Positions 1 to 5,418 of a DNA stretch of 5,578 bases are shown here, one piece after another. The notes beneath the pieces were generated by a model. It saw only the letters and a program-made list of their open reading frames with translations, searched no databases and had not been told where the DNA came from. Position numbers and translations under genes: made by a program. Numbering within the stretch: the stretch's first letter is position 1; each line of letters opens with the position of its first letter. The stretch is from assembly GCA_016288355.1 (NCBI GenBank), contig JAEEYY010000072.1, forward strand, positions 1 to 5,578, given 5' to 3'. Source of the DNA: Synergistes sp. GTDB taxonomy: Bacteria; Synergistota; Synergistia; Synergistales; Synergistaceae.

Positions 1-2
1 GC

Positions 3-1904
3 GGAGAAAAGCTTGAACATTCACTGGCGCTGCATCCCATCTGTAAAGCAGACGTCTGGTCTGTTGTCACTGACTACGATACCCTAGACGCTCTCACCCG
101 CTGCGTCCACACCGCACCGGGACACGGTACCGAAGACTATGAGACCGGCGTCAAATACGGCATCGAGATATACAATCCCGTCGATGAGACAGGGCATTAT
201 TACAAAGACACACCGCTGTTTGGCGGAATGAGCCTTGCCGAAGGTGAAAAGAAAGTCTTCGAGCTTCTGGGAGAGTCAAAACGCCTGCTCGGCCGCCTCA
301 AGATCACGCACTCATATCCGCACTGCTGGCGCTGCAAGAAGCCTGTAATATTCCGCGCCACGCCGCAGTGGTTCGTCTCCGTCGCAGACTACCGCGACGA
401 AGCCCTGAAATGCATAGATGAAGTCAAATGGGTACCCGACTGGGGCAAGGAAAGAATAACAAACATGGTCCGCGACCGCTCCGACTGGTGCATCAGCCGC
501 CAGCGCACATGGGGCGTGCCTATCCCGGCATTCTACTGCGAGGACTGCGGTGAGATCATACTGACGTCAGACCGCGTGCTGCGCGTAGCCGACCGTGTGC
601 GCAAAGAGGGAAGCGACTGCTGGTGGACGCTCTCGCCGGAAGAACTGGTGGGGGACCTCGCGGTATGCCCGAAGTGCGGAAGCAGGCATCTGCGCAAGGA
701 TACCGACATAATGGACGTCTGGTTCGATTCAGGCACCAGCCATTCTGCGGTCCTTGACAACTGGGAGGATCTTTCATGGCCTGCCGACATGTACCTTGAA
801 GGCAGCGACCAGCACCGCGGTTGGTTCCAGACGTCGCTCTTAAACAGCGTGGCGACCCGCGGCACCGCTCCCTATAAGATCGTTCTCACGCACGGCTTCA
901 TCATGGGGCCGGACGGACAGAAGATGTCAAAGTCTCTCGGAAATGTTATGAAGCCCGAGAATATCATCGATAAAAACGGAGCGGATATCCTGCGTCTCTG
1001 GGTCGCGTCATCCGACTACAGGGGCGACGTCCGCATCTCCGAAGAGATATTCCGCAACCTGATAGAGTCATACAGAAGGATACGCAACACCGCGCGCTTC
1101 CTGCTTGCGAACCTTGCAGGCTTCAACCCGGCTGAAGATATACTGCCCAACGACCAGCTTGAGCCGGTCGACAAATATATAATGCTCAAGCTCGAGCGTC
1201 TGCGCCAGCGCGTAACGGCCGGATTTGACGAATATGAGTTCCATCAGCCGATGACCCTTATCCACCAGTTCTGCGACAATGAACTTTCGTCCTTCTACAT
1301 CGACGTGAGCAAAGACAAGCTCTATGCCGACGCGCAGCACGCAAACAGCCGCCGCTCGATACGCACGGTAATGTGGCATGTGCTCAAGGCCGTCACCCAG
1401 ATGATGTCCTGCGTGCTTTCATTCACGGCTGAAGAGATATGGCAGAAGATACTGCAGATGGATCCGACGCTTCCGAAGAGCGTTCTGCTTACAGACTGGC
1501 CGGCCAACGAAGCTGAAGGCATCGATCCCGCAATCGAAGAGGAGTGGGATCTGCTTATGATGGCGCGTCAGGGCGTGCTGCGCGGACTTGAGGCCGCACG
1601 CGGCAAAGGCGTCATAGGGCATCCGCTCGACGCGAACGTACAGATCTGCCTGAACGATTACTACAAGCCGCTGAAGGGCAAGATCGACGACGTAACATGG
1701 GAGAATATCCTGATCGTATCCGGCTGCAAAGTCACCGATGAGGTGAAGGAGGCCGACGTCGTATACAACGACGAAACGACAGGACTCGTAATAGGCGTTT
1801 CCAGATCCGCAGCGGAGAAATGCCCGCGCTGCTGGAAGAGACGCGCCGAAGTGGCCGAAAAGGGCATCTGCGACAGATGCCGCGATGTGCTCGATAAACA
1901 GTAA
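3..1904 (+). CDS. ileS: Isoleucyl-tRNA synthetase, 3' portion (N-terminal third outside window)
   Basis: Cytoplasmic class I enzyme that charges tRNA-Ile with isoleucine. The reading frame is open from base 3, so the gene enters from the left; 633 residues are visible and roughly 300, including the HIGH motif, are missing compared with the usual length of about 930. In order I see the end of the CP1 editing domain (HTAPGHG at 108-128, followed by the conserved Asp at 135-137), the WCISRQRTWGVP segment near 487-522, and a CxxC...CxxC zinc-ribbon insertion (Cys codons 537, 546, 666, 675). These are followed by DVWFDSG, the YLEGSDQHRGWF block, KMSKS at 921-935 and the RRIRNTARFLLANL start of the anticodon-binding domain. 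The C-terminal zinc knuckle has Cys codons at 1821, 1830, 1869 and 1878. One oddity is that the GTG that normally precedes xVHTAPG reads LTR (93-101). The identification is very secure. Confidence 0.98.
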   Translation, partial: GEKLEHSLALHPICKADVWSVVTDYDTLDALTRCVHTAPGHGTEDYETGVKYGIEIYNPVDETGHYYKDTPLFGGMSLAEGEKKVFELLGESKRLLGRLKITHSYPHCWRCKKPVIFRATPQWFVSVADYRDEALKCIDEVKWVPDWGKERITNMVRDRSDWCISRQRTWGVPIPAFYCEDCGEIILTSDRVLRVADRVRKEGSDCWWTLSPEELVGDLAVCPKCGSRHLRKDTDIMDVWFDSGTSHSAVLDNWEDLSWPADMYLEGSDQHRGWFQTSLLNSVATRGTAPYKIVLTHGFIMGPDGQKMSKSLGNVMKPENIIDKNGADILRLWVASSDYRGDVRISEEIFRNLIESYRRIRNTARFLLANLAGFNPAEDILPNDQLEPVDKYIMLKLERLRQRVTAGFDEYEFHQPMTLIHQFCDNELSSFYIDVSKDKLYADAQHANSRRSIRTVMWHVLKAVTQMMSCVLSFTAEEIWQKILQMDPTLPKSVLLTDWPANEAEGIDPAIEEEWDLLMMARQGVLRGLEAARGKGVIGHPLDANVQICLNDYYKPLKGKIDDVTWENILIVSGCKVTDEVKEADVVYNDETTGLVIGVSRSAAEKCPRCWKRRAEVAEKGICDRCRDVLDKQ

Positions 1905-2895
1905 CGAAATATACAGCATTGCCCCGGAAGAGGAGAAGGATCTGAATGCGGATCCTTCTCCTTCCGGTATCTCGGTGCAGCAGTTTGCCGTAACAGCGGA
2001 GTATTGCGGGCACCGTTTTGATTATGTCCTCTCAGGACTGCTCGGCGTAAGCCGCACATTTTCCCAGAAGCTTATAAAAGAAGGACAGACAAGGCTCATA
2101 CCCGAGCGCAGGATAAAGCCGTCGATAAAACTCTCCGACGGCGATATCATATCTGTCACAGTACCTCCTCCCGAAACGCTCGACCTCGAGCCTCAGGATA
2201 TCGACTTTGAAACGGTCTATGAGGACAAAGACGTCATCGTGATAAATAAACCGGCGGGGCTTGTCGTGCACCCGGCCCCTGGGCACTGGAGCGGCACGCT
2301 CGTGCACGGTCTTCTTTTCCGCTATCCGGACATAGGCATGCTGAACGGGGTGCGCCGCCCCGGCATAGTCCACAGGCTTGACGCAACGACCTCCGGACTG
2401 ATGGTCGTGGCACGAAACGGACTTGCACAGGAAGGGCTCTTCAAGGATTTCAAAGAGCGGCGGGTCTATAAAGAATATCTCGCGCTCTGTTACGGAACGC
2501 CGAAGAACGCATGCGGCAGCGTAAAATTCCCGATAGGACGCGACCCTTACAACAGGCACAGGATGACCTGCGTCGAAGACGGACGCGAAGCCCGGACCGA
2601 CTACAAAGTCTTCTGGAGCCGCGGCGGCTGTTCTCTCATCAGCTGTCTGCTGCACAGCGGCCGCACGCACCAGATAAGGGTGCATATGCAGGCGCTCCGC
2701 TGTCCGCTCGTTGGCGACACTCTTTACGCCCCTTCAAGACCGTCTCCTTTCGCTTCCGGAAGGGTATTCCTTCACTCATGGAAACTTTCCTTCAGACATC
2801 CCCGCAGCGGGGAGAAAATGTCCTTTATCCGGCATCTGCCCGACGAGCTGACGGCTTATATCAAAAAGGTCAGACAAGAGAACGGCCGCAGTTAA
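1885..2895 (+). CDS. rluD: RluA/RluD-family 23S rRNA pseudouridine synthase
   Basis: Predicted to isomerise uridines in rRNA; RluD-type enzymes act on helix 69 of 23S rRNA, but the target is inferred from family only. The longest frame gives 336 residues. An S4 RNA-binding domain lies at about residues 40-105, with a GHRFD start block and the linker LDLEPQDIDFETVYEDKD. The catalytic domain has INKPAGLVVHP and the signature HRLDATTSGL, with the catalytic Asp at residue 166 (codon 2380-2382), and GRTHQIRVHM near 2659-2688. The ATG at 1885 overlaps the end of ileS by 20 bases, which suggests coupled expression, but it has no good Shine-Dalgarno and adds about 30 residues before the S4 domain. 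An in-frame GTG at 1975 would start the protein where family members usually start. The symbol reflects subfamily resemblance; another RluA-family member remains possible. Confidence 0.92.
   Translation: MCSINSNEIYSIAPEEEKDLNADPSPSGISVQQFAVTAEYCGHRFDYVLSGLLGVSRTFSQKLIKEGQTRLIPERRIKPSIKLSDGDIISVTVPPPETLDLEPQDIDFETVYEDKDVIVINKPAGLVVHPAPGHWSGTLVHGLLFRYPDIGMLNGVRRPGIVHRLDATTSGLMVVARNGLAQEGLFKDFKERRVYKEYLALCYGTPKNACGSVKFPIGRDPYNRHRMTCVEDGREARTDYKVFWSRGGCSLISCLLHSGRTHQIRVHMQALRCPLVGDTLYAPSRPSPFASGRVFLHSWKLSFRHPRSGEKMSFIRHLPDELTAYIKKVRQENGRS
1931..1962 (+). repeat. Perfect 12-bp inverted repeat at the ileS-rluD junction
   Basis: AGGAGAAGGATC (1931-1942) is followed by an 8-base loop and its exact reverse complement GATCCTTCTCCT (1951-1962). 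Past a two-base bulge the stem continues for five more pairs (CCGGA with TCCGG). It lies between the ileS stop and the family-typical start of the pseudouridine synthase and contains the only strong AGGAG nearby. No T-run follows, so a classical terminator is unlikely. It could be a sequestering hairpin, an mRNA-processing or stability element, or an old insertion. Confidence 0.75.
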
Positions 2896-2923
2896 ATGCC
2901 ATATTTATGAAAAGCATATCACT

Positions 2924-2951
2924 GTGACAGGCTTTGCATATATAATATTAA
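2924..2951 (+). promoter_or_regulatory. Candidate sigma-70 promoter for the hydrolase gene
   Basis: GTGACA at 2924-2929 (5 of 6 to TTGACA), a 16-base spacer and TATTAA at 2946-2951 (4 of 6 to TATAAT). An overlapping TATAAT at 2941-2946 has no good -35 at a legal distance. The surrounding 2900-3000 is much more AT-rich than the genes on either side, as expected for a promoter region. This is a match by eye only. Confidence 0.35.
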
Positions 2952-3076
2952 TATCGGAATTAATTCAAAGCAGTTTGCATTTATATTCGGTTTTTGTTAT
3001 TGCCAGTGTCGGTCTGAAACCTTGATCCGGGATTACTGCCGGATAAAAGGGTAATACTGTCGAACAGGGTAAGGAC

Positions 3077-3186
3077 AGATCGTGCGTAAGCCATCGACCG
3101 GGATAAGTCACAGAGCGGCGGCATCAGGTGTACATGCAAAGCTGACGGCGGCGGTTATTTTGCTGACGCCCGGGCCGGCACGATCT
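3077..3186 (+). ncRNA. Candidate structured 5' leader, class unknown
   Basis: AGATCGTGC at 3077-3085 is exactly complementary to GCACGATCT at 3178-3186, closing a 92-base interior. Inside, CCGGG (3098-3102) can pair with CCCGG (3169-3173), and GTCA (3107-3110) with TGAC (3164-3167), so nested pairing is available. The closing strand ends 15 bases before the GGAGG that drives the hydrolase gene, a position typical of cis-regulatory RNA. I could not match the conserved cores of the riboswitch classes I know, including TPP, cobalamin, c-di-GMP, SAM, FMN, glycine and ydaO. It could be a new leader or a chance helix. Confidence 0.35.
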
Positions 3187-3214
3187 AAAAAGACCAGTAA
3201 AGGAGGACGCAAAC

Positions 3215-4225
3215 ATGAAGAAAAAACTGTTCGCATTGTGCCTGCTTCTTGCGCTGTTGGTATCAGTGCCCCGGGCGCAGGCAGCCGCAGCGGAAGGAAC
3301 GCAAATAGACTATTCTGACGCTTCGAACTGGTACAAGATACCTGATATCACCAAAGATGTCGACACTTTCTTCATCTATCCGACGCTGTATGCTGCTGCC
3401 AACGAGGGCGATCCCGACTATGCCGCCATTGATGACCCGGAAATGACAGCGGGCGTCGGGGAAACATACCAGATGCAGGCAAGCGCGTTCGAAGATTCCA
3501 CCAACCTTTTCATACCGTACTACCGCCAGGCGTCTATGAAGGCAGAGATAGCGTCATACATCCAAACAGGCAGTATCGATTCGGCGCTTACATCCACGCC
3601 GCTTAAAGATATCACAGCGGCTCTCGACTTCTACTTTGAAAACTTCAACGGAGGCCGCCCTTTTATCATTGCAGGCCACAGCCAGGGCGCGGCCATTGCG
3701 AAGCTTGTACTGAAGGCGTATTTCAGGAGGCACCCCGAATACTACAAACGCATGGTGGCGGCATATATTATCGGCTATTCCGTTACGCGGGAAGACCTTG
3801 ACGAGAACCCGCATCTGAAGTTTGCGTCCGGAGAAACGGATACGGGCGTCATTGTAAGCTGGAACACGGAAGGACAGTATAACGTGGATACAGATGCAGA
3901 CAATATAGTCGTGCTTAACGGCAGTATCGCGATAAATCCGCTGAATTGGGAACTCGACGATACCTATGCTCCCGCTTCCATGAATCTGGGGTCGCTCGTA
4001 ATGGATGAAGAAACAGGTGAATGCGGGATCAAAGACATCGGAGCAGACGCACAGGTAAATGTAAAACGCGGCGTGGTCGTTACCAATGCAGACGCCGAAC
4101 CTGTAACCGACCTGACTGAGTACTTCGGCCCCCAAAGCTTTCACACGGGGGATTATTCATTCTATTACATGAACATCCGTGACAACGCCGCCAAACGGAT
4201 TGCGGCTTATAAATTATCGAAATAG
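3215..4225 (+). CDS. Secreted DUF3089-type alpha/beta hydrolase
   Basis: A 336-residue protein with a cleavable signal peptide (MKKK, hydrophobic run, cleavage near AQA-A at about residues 22-25), so it probably acts in the periplasm or outside the cell. The body resembles the DUF3089 lipase-like family: DTFFIYPTLY near the N terminus, IPYYRQAS, then ALDFYFENFNGGRPFIIAGHSQGA. The GHSQG nucleophile elbow places the Ser at residue 156 (codon 3680-3682). The C-terminal block FHTGDYSFYYMNIRDN matches the family's usual HxxDY...FYM.IR.N pattern, with the likely catalytic His at residue 310 (codon 4142-4144). The acid residue cannot be assigned by eye. The start is supported by GGAGG eight bases upstream. 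The substrate is unknown; esterase or lipase activity is inferred from the fold. It appears to be transcribed alone from its own leader, and the repeat array begins just after its stop. Confidence 0.88.
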   Translation: MKKKLFALCLLLALLVSVPRAQAAAAEGTQIDYSDASNWYKIPDITKDVDTFFIYPTLYAAANEGDPDYAAIDDPEMTAGVGETYQMQASAFEDSTNLFIPYYRQASMKAEIASYIQTGSIDSALTSTPLKDITAALDFYFENFNGGRPFIIAGHSQGAAIAKLVLKAYFRRHPEYYKRMVAAYIIGYSVTREDLDENPHLKFASGETDTGVIVSWNTEGQYNVDTDADNIVVLNGSIAINPLNWELDDTYAPASMNLGSLVMDEETGECGIKDIGADAQVNVKRGVVVTNADAEPVTDLTEYFGPQSFHTGDYSFYYMNIRDNAAKRIAAYKLSK

Positions 4226-4240
4226 AAGACGTATATTACG

Positions 4241-4277
4241 GCTGAAAGCAGCATCATCCTGGGAAGGGGCGCTCGCA
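4241..4277 (+). repeat. Possible decayed copy (A0) of the hairpin repeat
   Basis: GCTGAAAG at 4241-4248 resembles the left arm GTTGAACG (6 of 8). It is followed by a core resembling the GCACCATTTTTGGGGG core, and by CGCTCGCA in the right-arm position. It lies 15 bases after the hydrolase stop. The similarity is only partial, and the palindrome is lost. It may be the oldest copy of the array or a coincidence. Confidence 0.3.
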
Positions 4278-4314
4278 TCCTTCGGAAATGAATTGCTCCT
4301 TGCACCGTATGAAA

Positions 4315-4348
4315 GTGGAAGGGCAGCATTTTGGGAGCGCCGTCCAAC
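4315..4348 (+). repeat. Diverged copy A of the cassette hairpin repeat
   Basis: 34 bases, starting GTGGAAGGGCAGCATTTT and ending GCGCCGTCCAAC. Against the intact copies it keeps GTxGAA, a GCA/ATTTT core, the following GGG run and the right end GTCCAAC for GTTCAAC. The arms pair imperfectly because of changes in the left arm. It has the same orientation as the intact copies. GGCGCTC at 4268-4274 is an exact reverse complement of GAGCGCC at 4335-4341, linking it to the A0 region. Confidence 0.55.
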
Positions 4349-4354
4349 TTAAAG

Positions 4355-4504
4355 ATGTATGAAGAAAAGGCTGAAAAAATGACAATAAATTCGAAACAGG
4401 TAATAAAGGAATTGAGACGAAAAGTTTGGAAAGCGAAGGTGAACGCATTCATCTCGAGGATAACAGGGAAAAAGAAAGAGAAGGATCAGAATCAGAATAG
4501 TTGA
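4355..4504 (+). CDS. Small basic peptide ORF between repeats A and B
   Basis: I do not recognise this ORF. From ATG 4355 it encodes 49 residues; from the in-frame ATG at 4379, which has AAAAGG eight bases upstream and is the better start, 41 residues. The product is strongly basic and probably helical (KELRRKVWKAKVNAF followed by GKKKEKDQNQNS), with no signal peptide or membrane segment. It begins seven bases after repeat A, and its TGA stop (4502-4504) lies inside the left arm of repeat B. This is consistent with a cassette ORF or with a gene fragment cut by the repeat. Whether it is expressed is unknown. Confidence 0.4.
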   Translation: MYEEKAEKMTINSKQVIKELRRKVWKAKVNAFISRITGKKKEKDQNQNS

Positions 4505-4535
4505 ACGGCGCACCGTATTTGGAGGCCGGTTCGAC
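4500..4535 (+). repeat. Cassette hairpin repeat, copy B
   Basis: 36 bases: left arm GTTGAACGG (4500-4508), core GCACCGTATTTGGAGG, right arm GGTTCGAC ending at 4535. The seven outer pairs form with one G-T wobble. Compared with copies C and D, the loop carries GGAGG (4521-4525) instead of GGGGG, which puts a Shine-Dalgarno-like sequence ten bases before the ATG at 4536. It supplies the stop codon of the preceding ORF. Confidence 0.85.
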
Positions 4536-4540
4536 ATGAA

Positions 4541-4546
4541 AGGAAG
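4541..4546 (+). promoter_or_regulatory. Ribosome binding site deciding the start at 4554
   Basis: AGGAAG, seven bases before ATG 4554. That start gives a normal signal peptide (MKKNICLLICLIF...). The upstream ATG at 4536, directly abutting repeat B, would add MKGSVR in front. Confidence 0.6.
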
Positions 4547-4553
4547 TGTCCGC

Positions 4554-4880
4554 ATGAAAAAGAATATTTGCCTGCTGATCTGCCTGATTTTCACACTGAC
4601 CGTCTCTGCGGCATCCGCAGCATCTAAGATCAATTCAGACGGCTATTATAAGGGCATTCGGCTTGCGGGAAAGGTAAAGATCGTCGATTCGTTCCCGGAC
4701 ATCAAGGTGCAGGTCGTCAATTCCTTCCCGGACCTGAAGGTGCAGGTCATCGATTCTTTCCCCGACAGGATCGGGAAATGGAAGTTCGTTGAATCGTTCC
4801 CCGATTTCAAGATACAGTTCGTCGATTCCTTCCCTGACATCAAGATCCAATTTGTTAATTCGTTTCCCGGCCTGCCCTGA
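4554..4880 (+). CDS. Secreted six-repeat SFP protein, probable 7(1) septoil-knot family
   Basis: A 108-residue protein with a signal peptide (MKKNICLLICLIFTLTVSAASA, cleavage near residues 22-24), so it is exported. The mature part is nearly all tandem repeats of the type KVQVVNSFPDL: six SFP motifs, Ser codons at 4689, 4722, 4755, 4794, 4827 and 4860, with a period of 11 residues apart from one 13-residue step that contains RIGKWKF. Hydrophobic/charged alternation (KVQV, KIQF) predicts short beta strands. From memory this pattern matches small proteins annotated as 7(1) septoil-knot domain proteins; that name is recall, not a search result, and their function is not established to my knowledge. 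A longer form from ATG 4536 is possible. The stop lies three bases before repeat C, so the gene fills the interval between two repeats. Confidence 0.8.
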   Translation: MKKNICLLICLIFTLTVSAASAASKINSDGYYKGIRLAGKVKIVDSFPDIKVQVVNSFPDLKVQVIDSFPDRIGKWKFVESFPDFKIQFVDSFPDIKIQFVNSFPGLP

Positions 4881-4883
4881 GCG

Positions 4884-4918
4884 GTTGAACGATGCACTAT
4901 TTTTGGGGGCCGTTCAAC
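4884..4918 (+). repeat. Cassette hairpin repeat, copy C
   Basis: 35 bases with a perfect 8-bp palindromic stem: GTTGAACG (4884-4891) and CGTTCAAC (4911-4918) around a 19-base loop containing GCACTATTTTTGGGGG. It is in the same orientation as B and D and begins three bases after the stop of the SFP-repeat gene. It is nearly identical to copy D apart from one C/T change and the length and end of the G run. Confidence 0.92.
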
Positions 4919-4934
4919 TCAAAAATATATTGAG

Positions 4935-5357
4935 TTGATAAGAGATGAAGAGTTATTGTTGTATGCTGATCTCGGGCAATTATCAGAATGGGAAAAGAAA
5001 AACACAAAGTTCTCACAGTACATAAAAAGAAACAGCTCCTCCGACTTTTCCAGGGTGCAATTCCCTGGGAGAGGTCGTACAGGAACTGACAGATATATTA
5101 TAAAAACCGAAATAAACCTTGTCAAGGTGCGGGAAGAACAAAACAATAAGTTGTATCAGCAGGCCCGCGGATCCATCACTCTTCCCGCTTACGACGGCGC
5201 GCCGGTACGGATCACGCTGGGCAAGGATGCGGACAGATCCACCTTTGTGCATGAACTTGGACATCTGTACCTGTGGCACATGAAACACCTTGCAGGGCTT
5301 GACGCTGTGCAGAACAGAGCATCATGGAACGGTCCGGCTTCGCGCTGGAACAGTTGA
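4935..5357 (+). pseudogene. Start-less fragment of a polyvalent (phage/ICE-type) protein with HELGH motif
   Basis: The frame is open from 4881 through repeat C to 5357. It has no ATG until 5281, and the TTG at 4935 lacks a convincing Shine-Dalgarno, so it may not be a translated gene. From the TTG it gives 140 residues. The second half, LYQQARGSITLPAYDG followed by RITLGKDADRSTFVHELGHLYL, resembles an internal zinc-peptidase-like segment of very large phage or conjugative-element polyvalent proteins; HELGH is at residues 106-110 (codons 5250-5264). The protein ends abruptly 30 residues later, in WNS plus a TGA (5355-5357) supplied by repeat D. The first half (to about 5140) is AT-rich and the second GC-rich, so the fragment may be chimeric. 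Interpretation as a captured gene piece is inference. Confidence 0.6.
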
Positions 5358-5388
5358 ACGATGCACCATTTTTGGGGGGGCGTTCAAC
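5353..5388 (+). repeat. Cassette hairpin repeat, copy D
   Basis: 36 bases: GTTGAACG (5353-5360), core GCACCATTTTTGGGGGGG, CGTTCAAC (5381-5388), a perfect 8-bp stem with a 20-base loop. It cuts off the HELGH frame and marks a sharp change to AT-rich sequence. No T-run follows, so it is not an ordinary terminator. Confidence 0.92.
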
Positions 5389-5418
5389 AAAAATAGAAAT
5401 AGATTAATAAAGAAAGAG

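Larger units (their letters stand above)
2896..3214. other. 319-base intergenic region: AT-rich promoter zone then GC-rich leader
   Basis: No convincing gene lies here. The first 100 bases are AT-rich and hold the promoter candidate. From about 3010 the sequence becomes GC-richer, with a small hairpin ATCCGG (3025-3030) / CCGGAT (3039-3044) that can extend through CCTT/AAGG, followed by the 9-bp long-range stem. It ends with GGAGG at 3202-3206, eight bases before the ATG at 3215. I see no clear Rho-independent terminator for the upstream operon. A GTG-initiated 78-codon frame from 3082 overlaps the hydrolase start and looks accidental. Confidence 0.6.

Noticed and set aside
1863..1881. Perfect 8-bp hairpin GGCATCTG-CGA-CAGATGCC just before ATG 1885
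   Set aside because: It lies wholly in the coding sequence of the conserved IleRS zinc knuckle (GICDRCR), so it is explained by coding constraint.
2511..2927. 138-codon frame overlapping the pseudouridine synthase
   Set aside because: A shadow of the real gene in another frame, with low-complexity basic composition.
3018..3055. TPP riboswitch, from a stretch resembling ACCTGATCCGGGTAATGCCGG ... AGGG
   Set aside because: Extra bases interrupt the core, and the obligatory GGGGTGC and CTGAGA parts are not found upstream.
3082..3318. 78-codon GTG-initiated frame
   Set aside because: It overlaps the leader and the well-supported hydrolase start in another frame and has no recognisable product.
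4635..4850. Antisense frame opposite the SFP-repeat gene
   Set aside because: The open frame results from the 33-base coding periodicity; no start signals or independent evidence.
5050..5128. Small inverted repeats CCAGGG/CCCTGG (5050-5068) and ACCTTG-T-CAAGGT (5116-5128)
   Set aside because: Short, unrelated to each other and to the array repeat, and likely by chance; at most a hint of a junction inside the composite fragment.
4315..5388. CRISPR array, because of 35-36 base repeats with palindromic ends
   Set aside because: The intervals are 150-430 bases, of unequal length, and contain ORFs; CRISPR spacers are short and uniform.
4500..5388. Classical attC sites of an integron
   Set aside because: The repeats are only 34-36 bases, flanks outside the arms are not conserved, inner L-box pairing is absent, and end boxes are in the wrong order for an exact match. 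Kept only as a resemblance.
4884..5388. Rho-independent terminators
   Set aside because: The T-run is in the loop rather than after the stem, and no U-tract follows on either strand.
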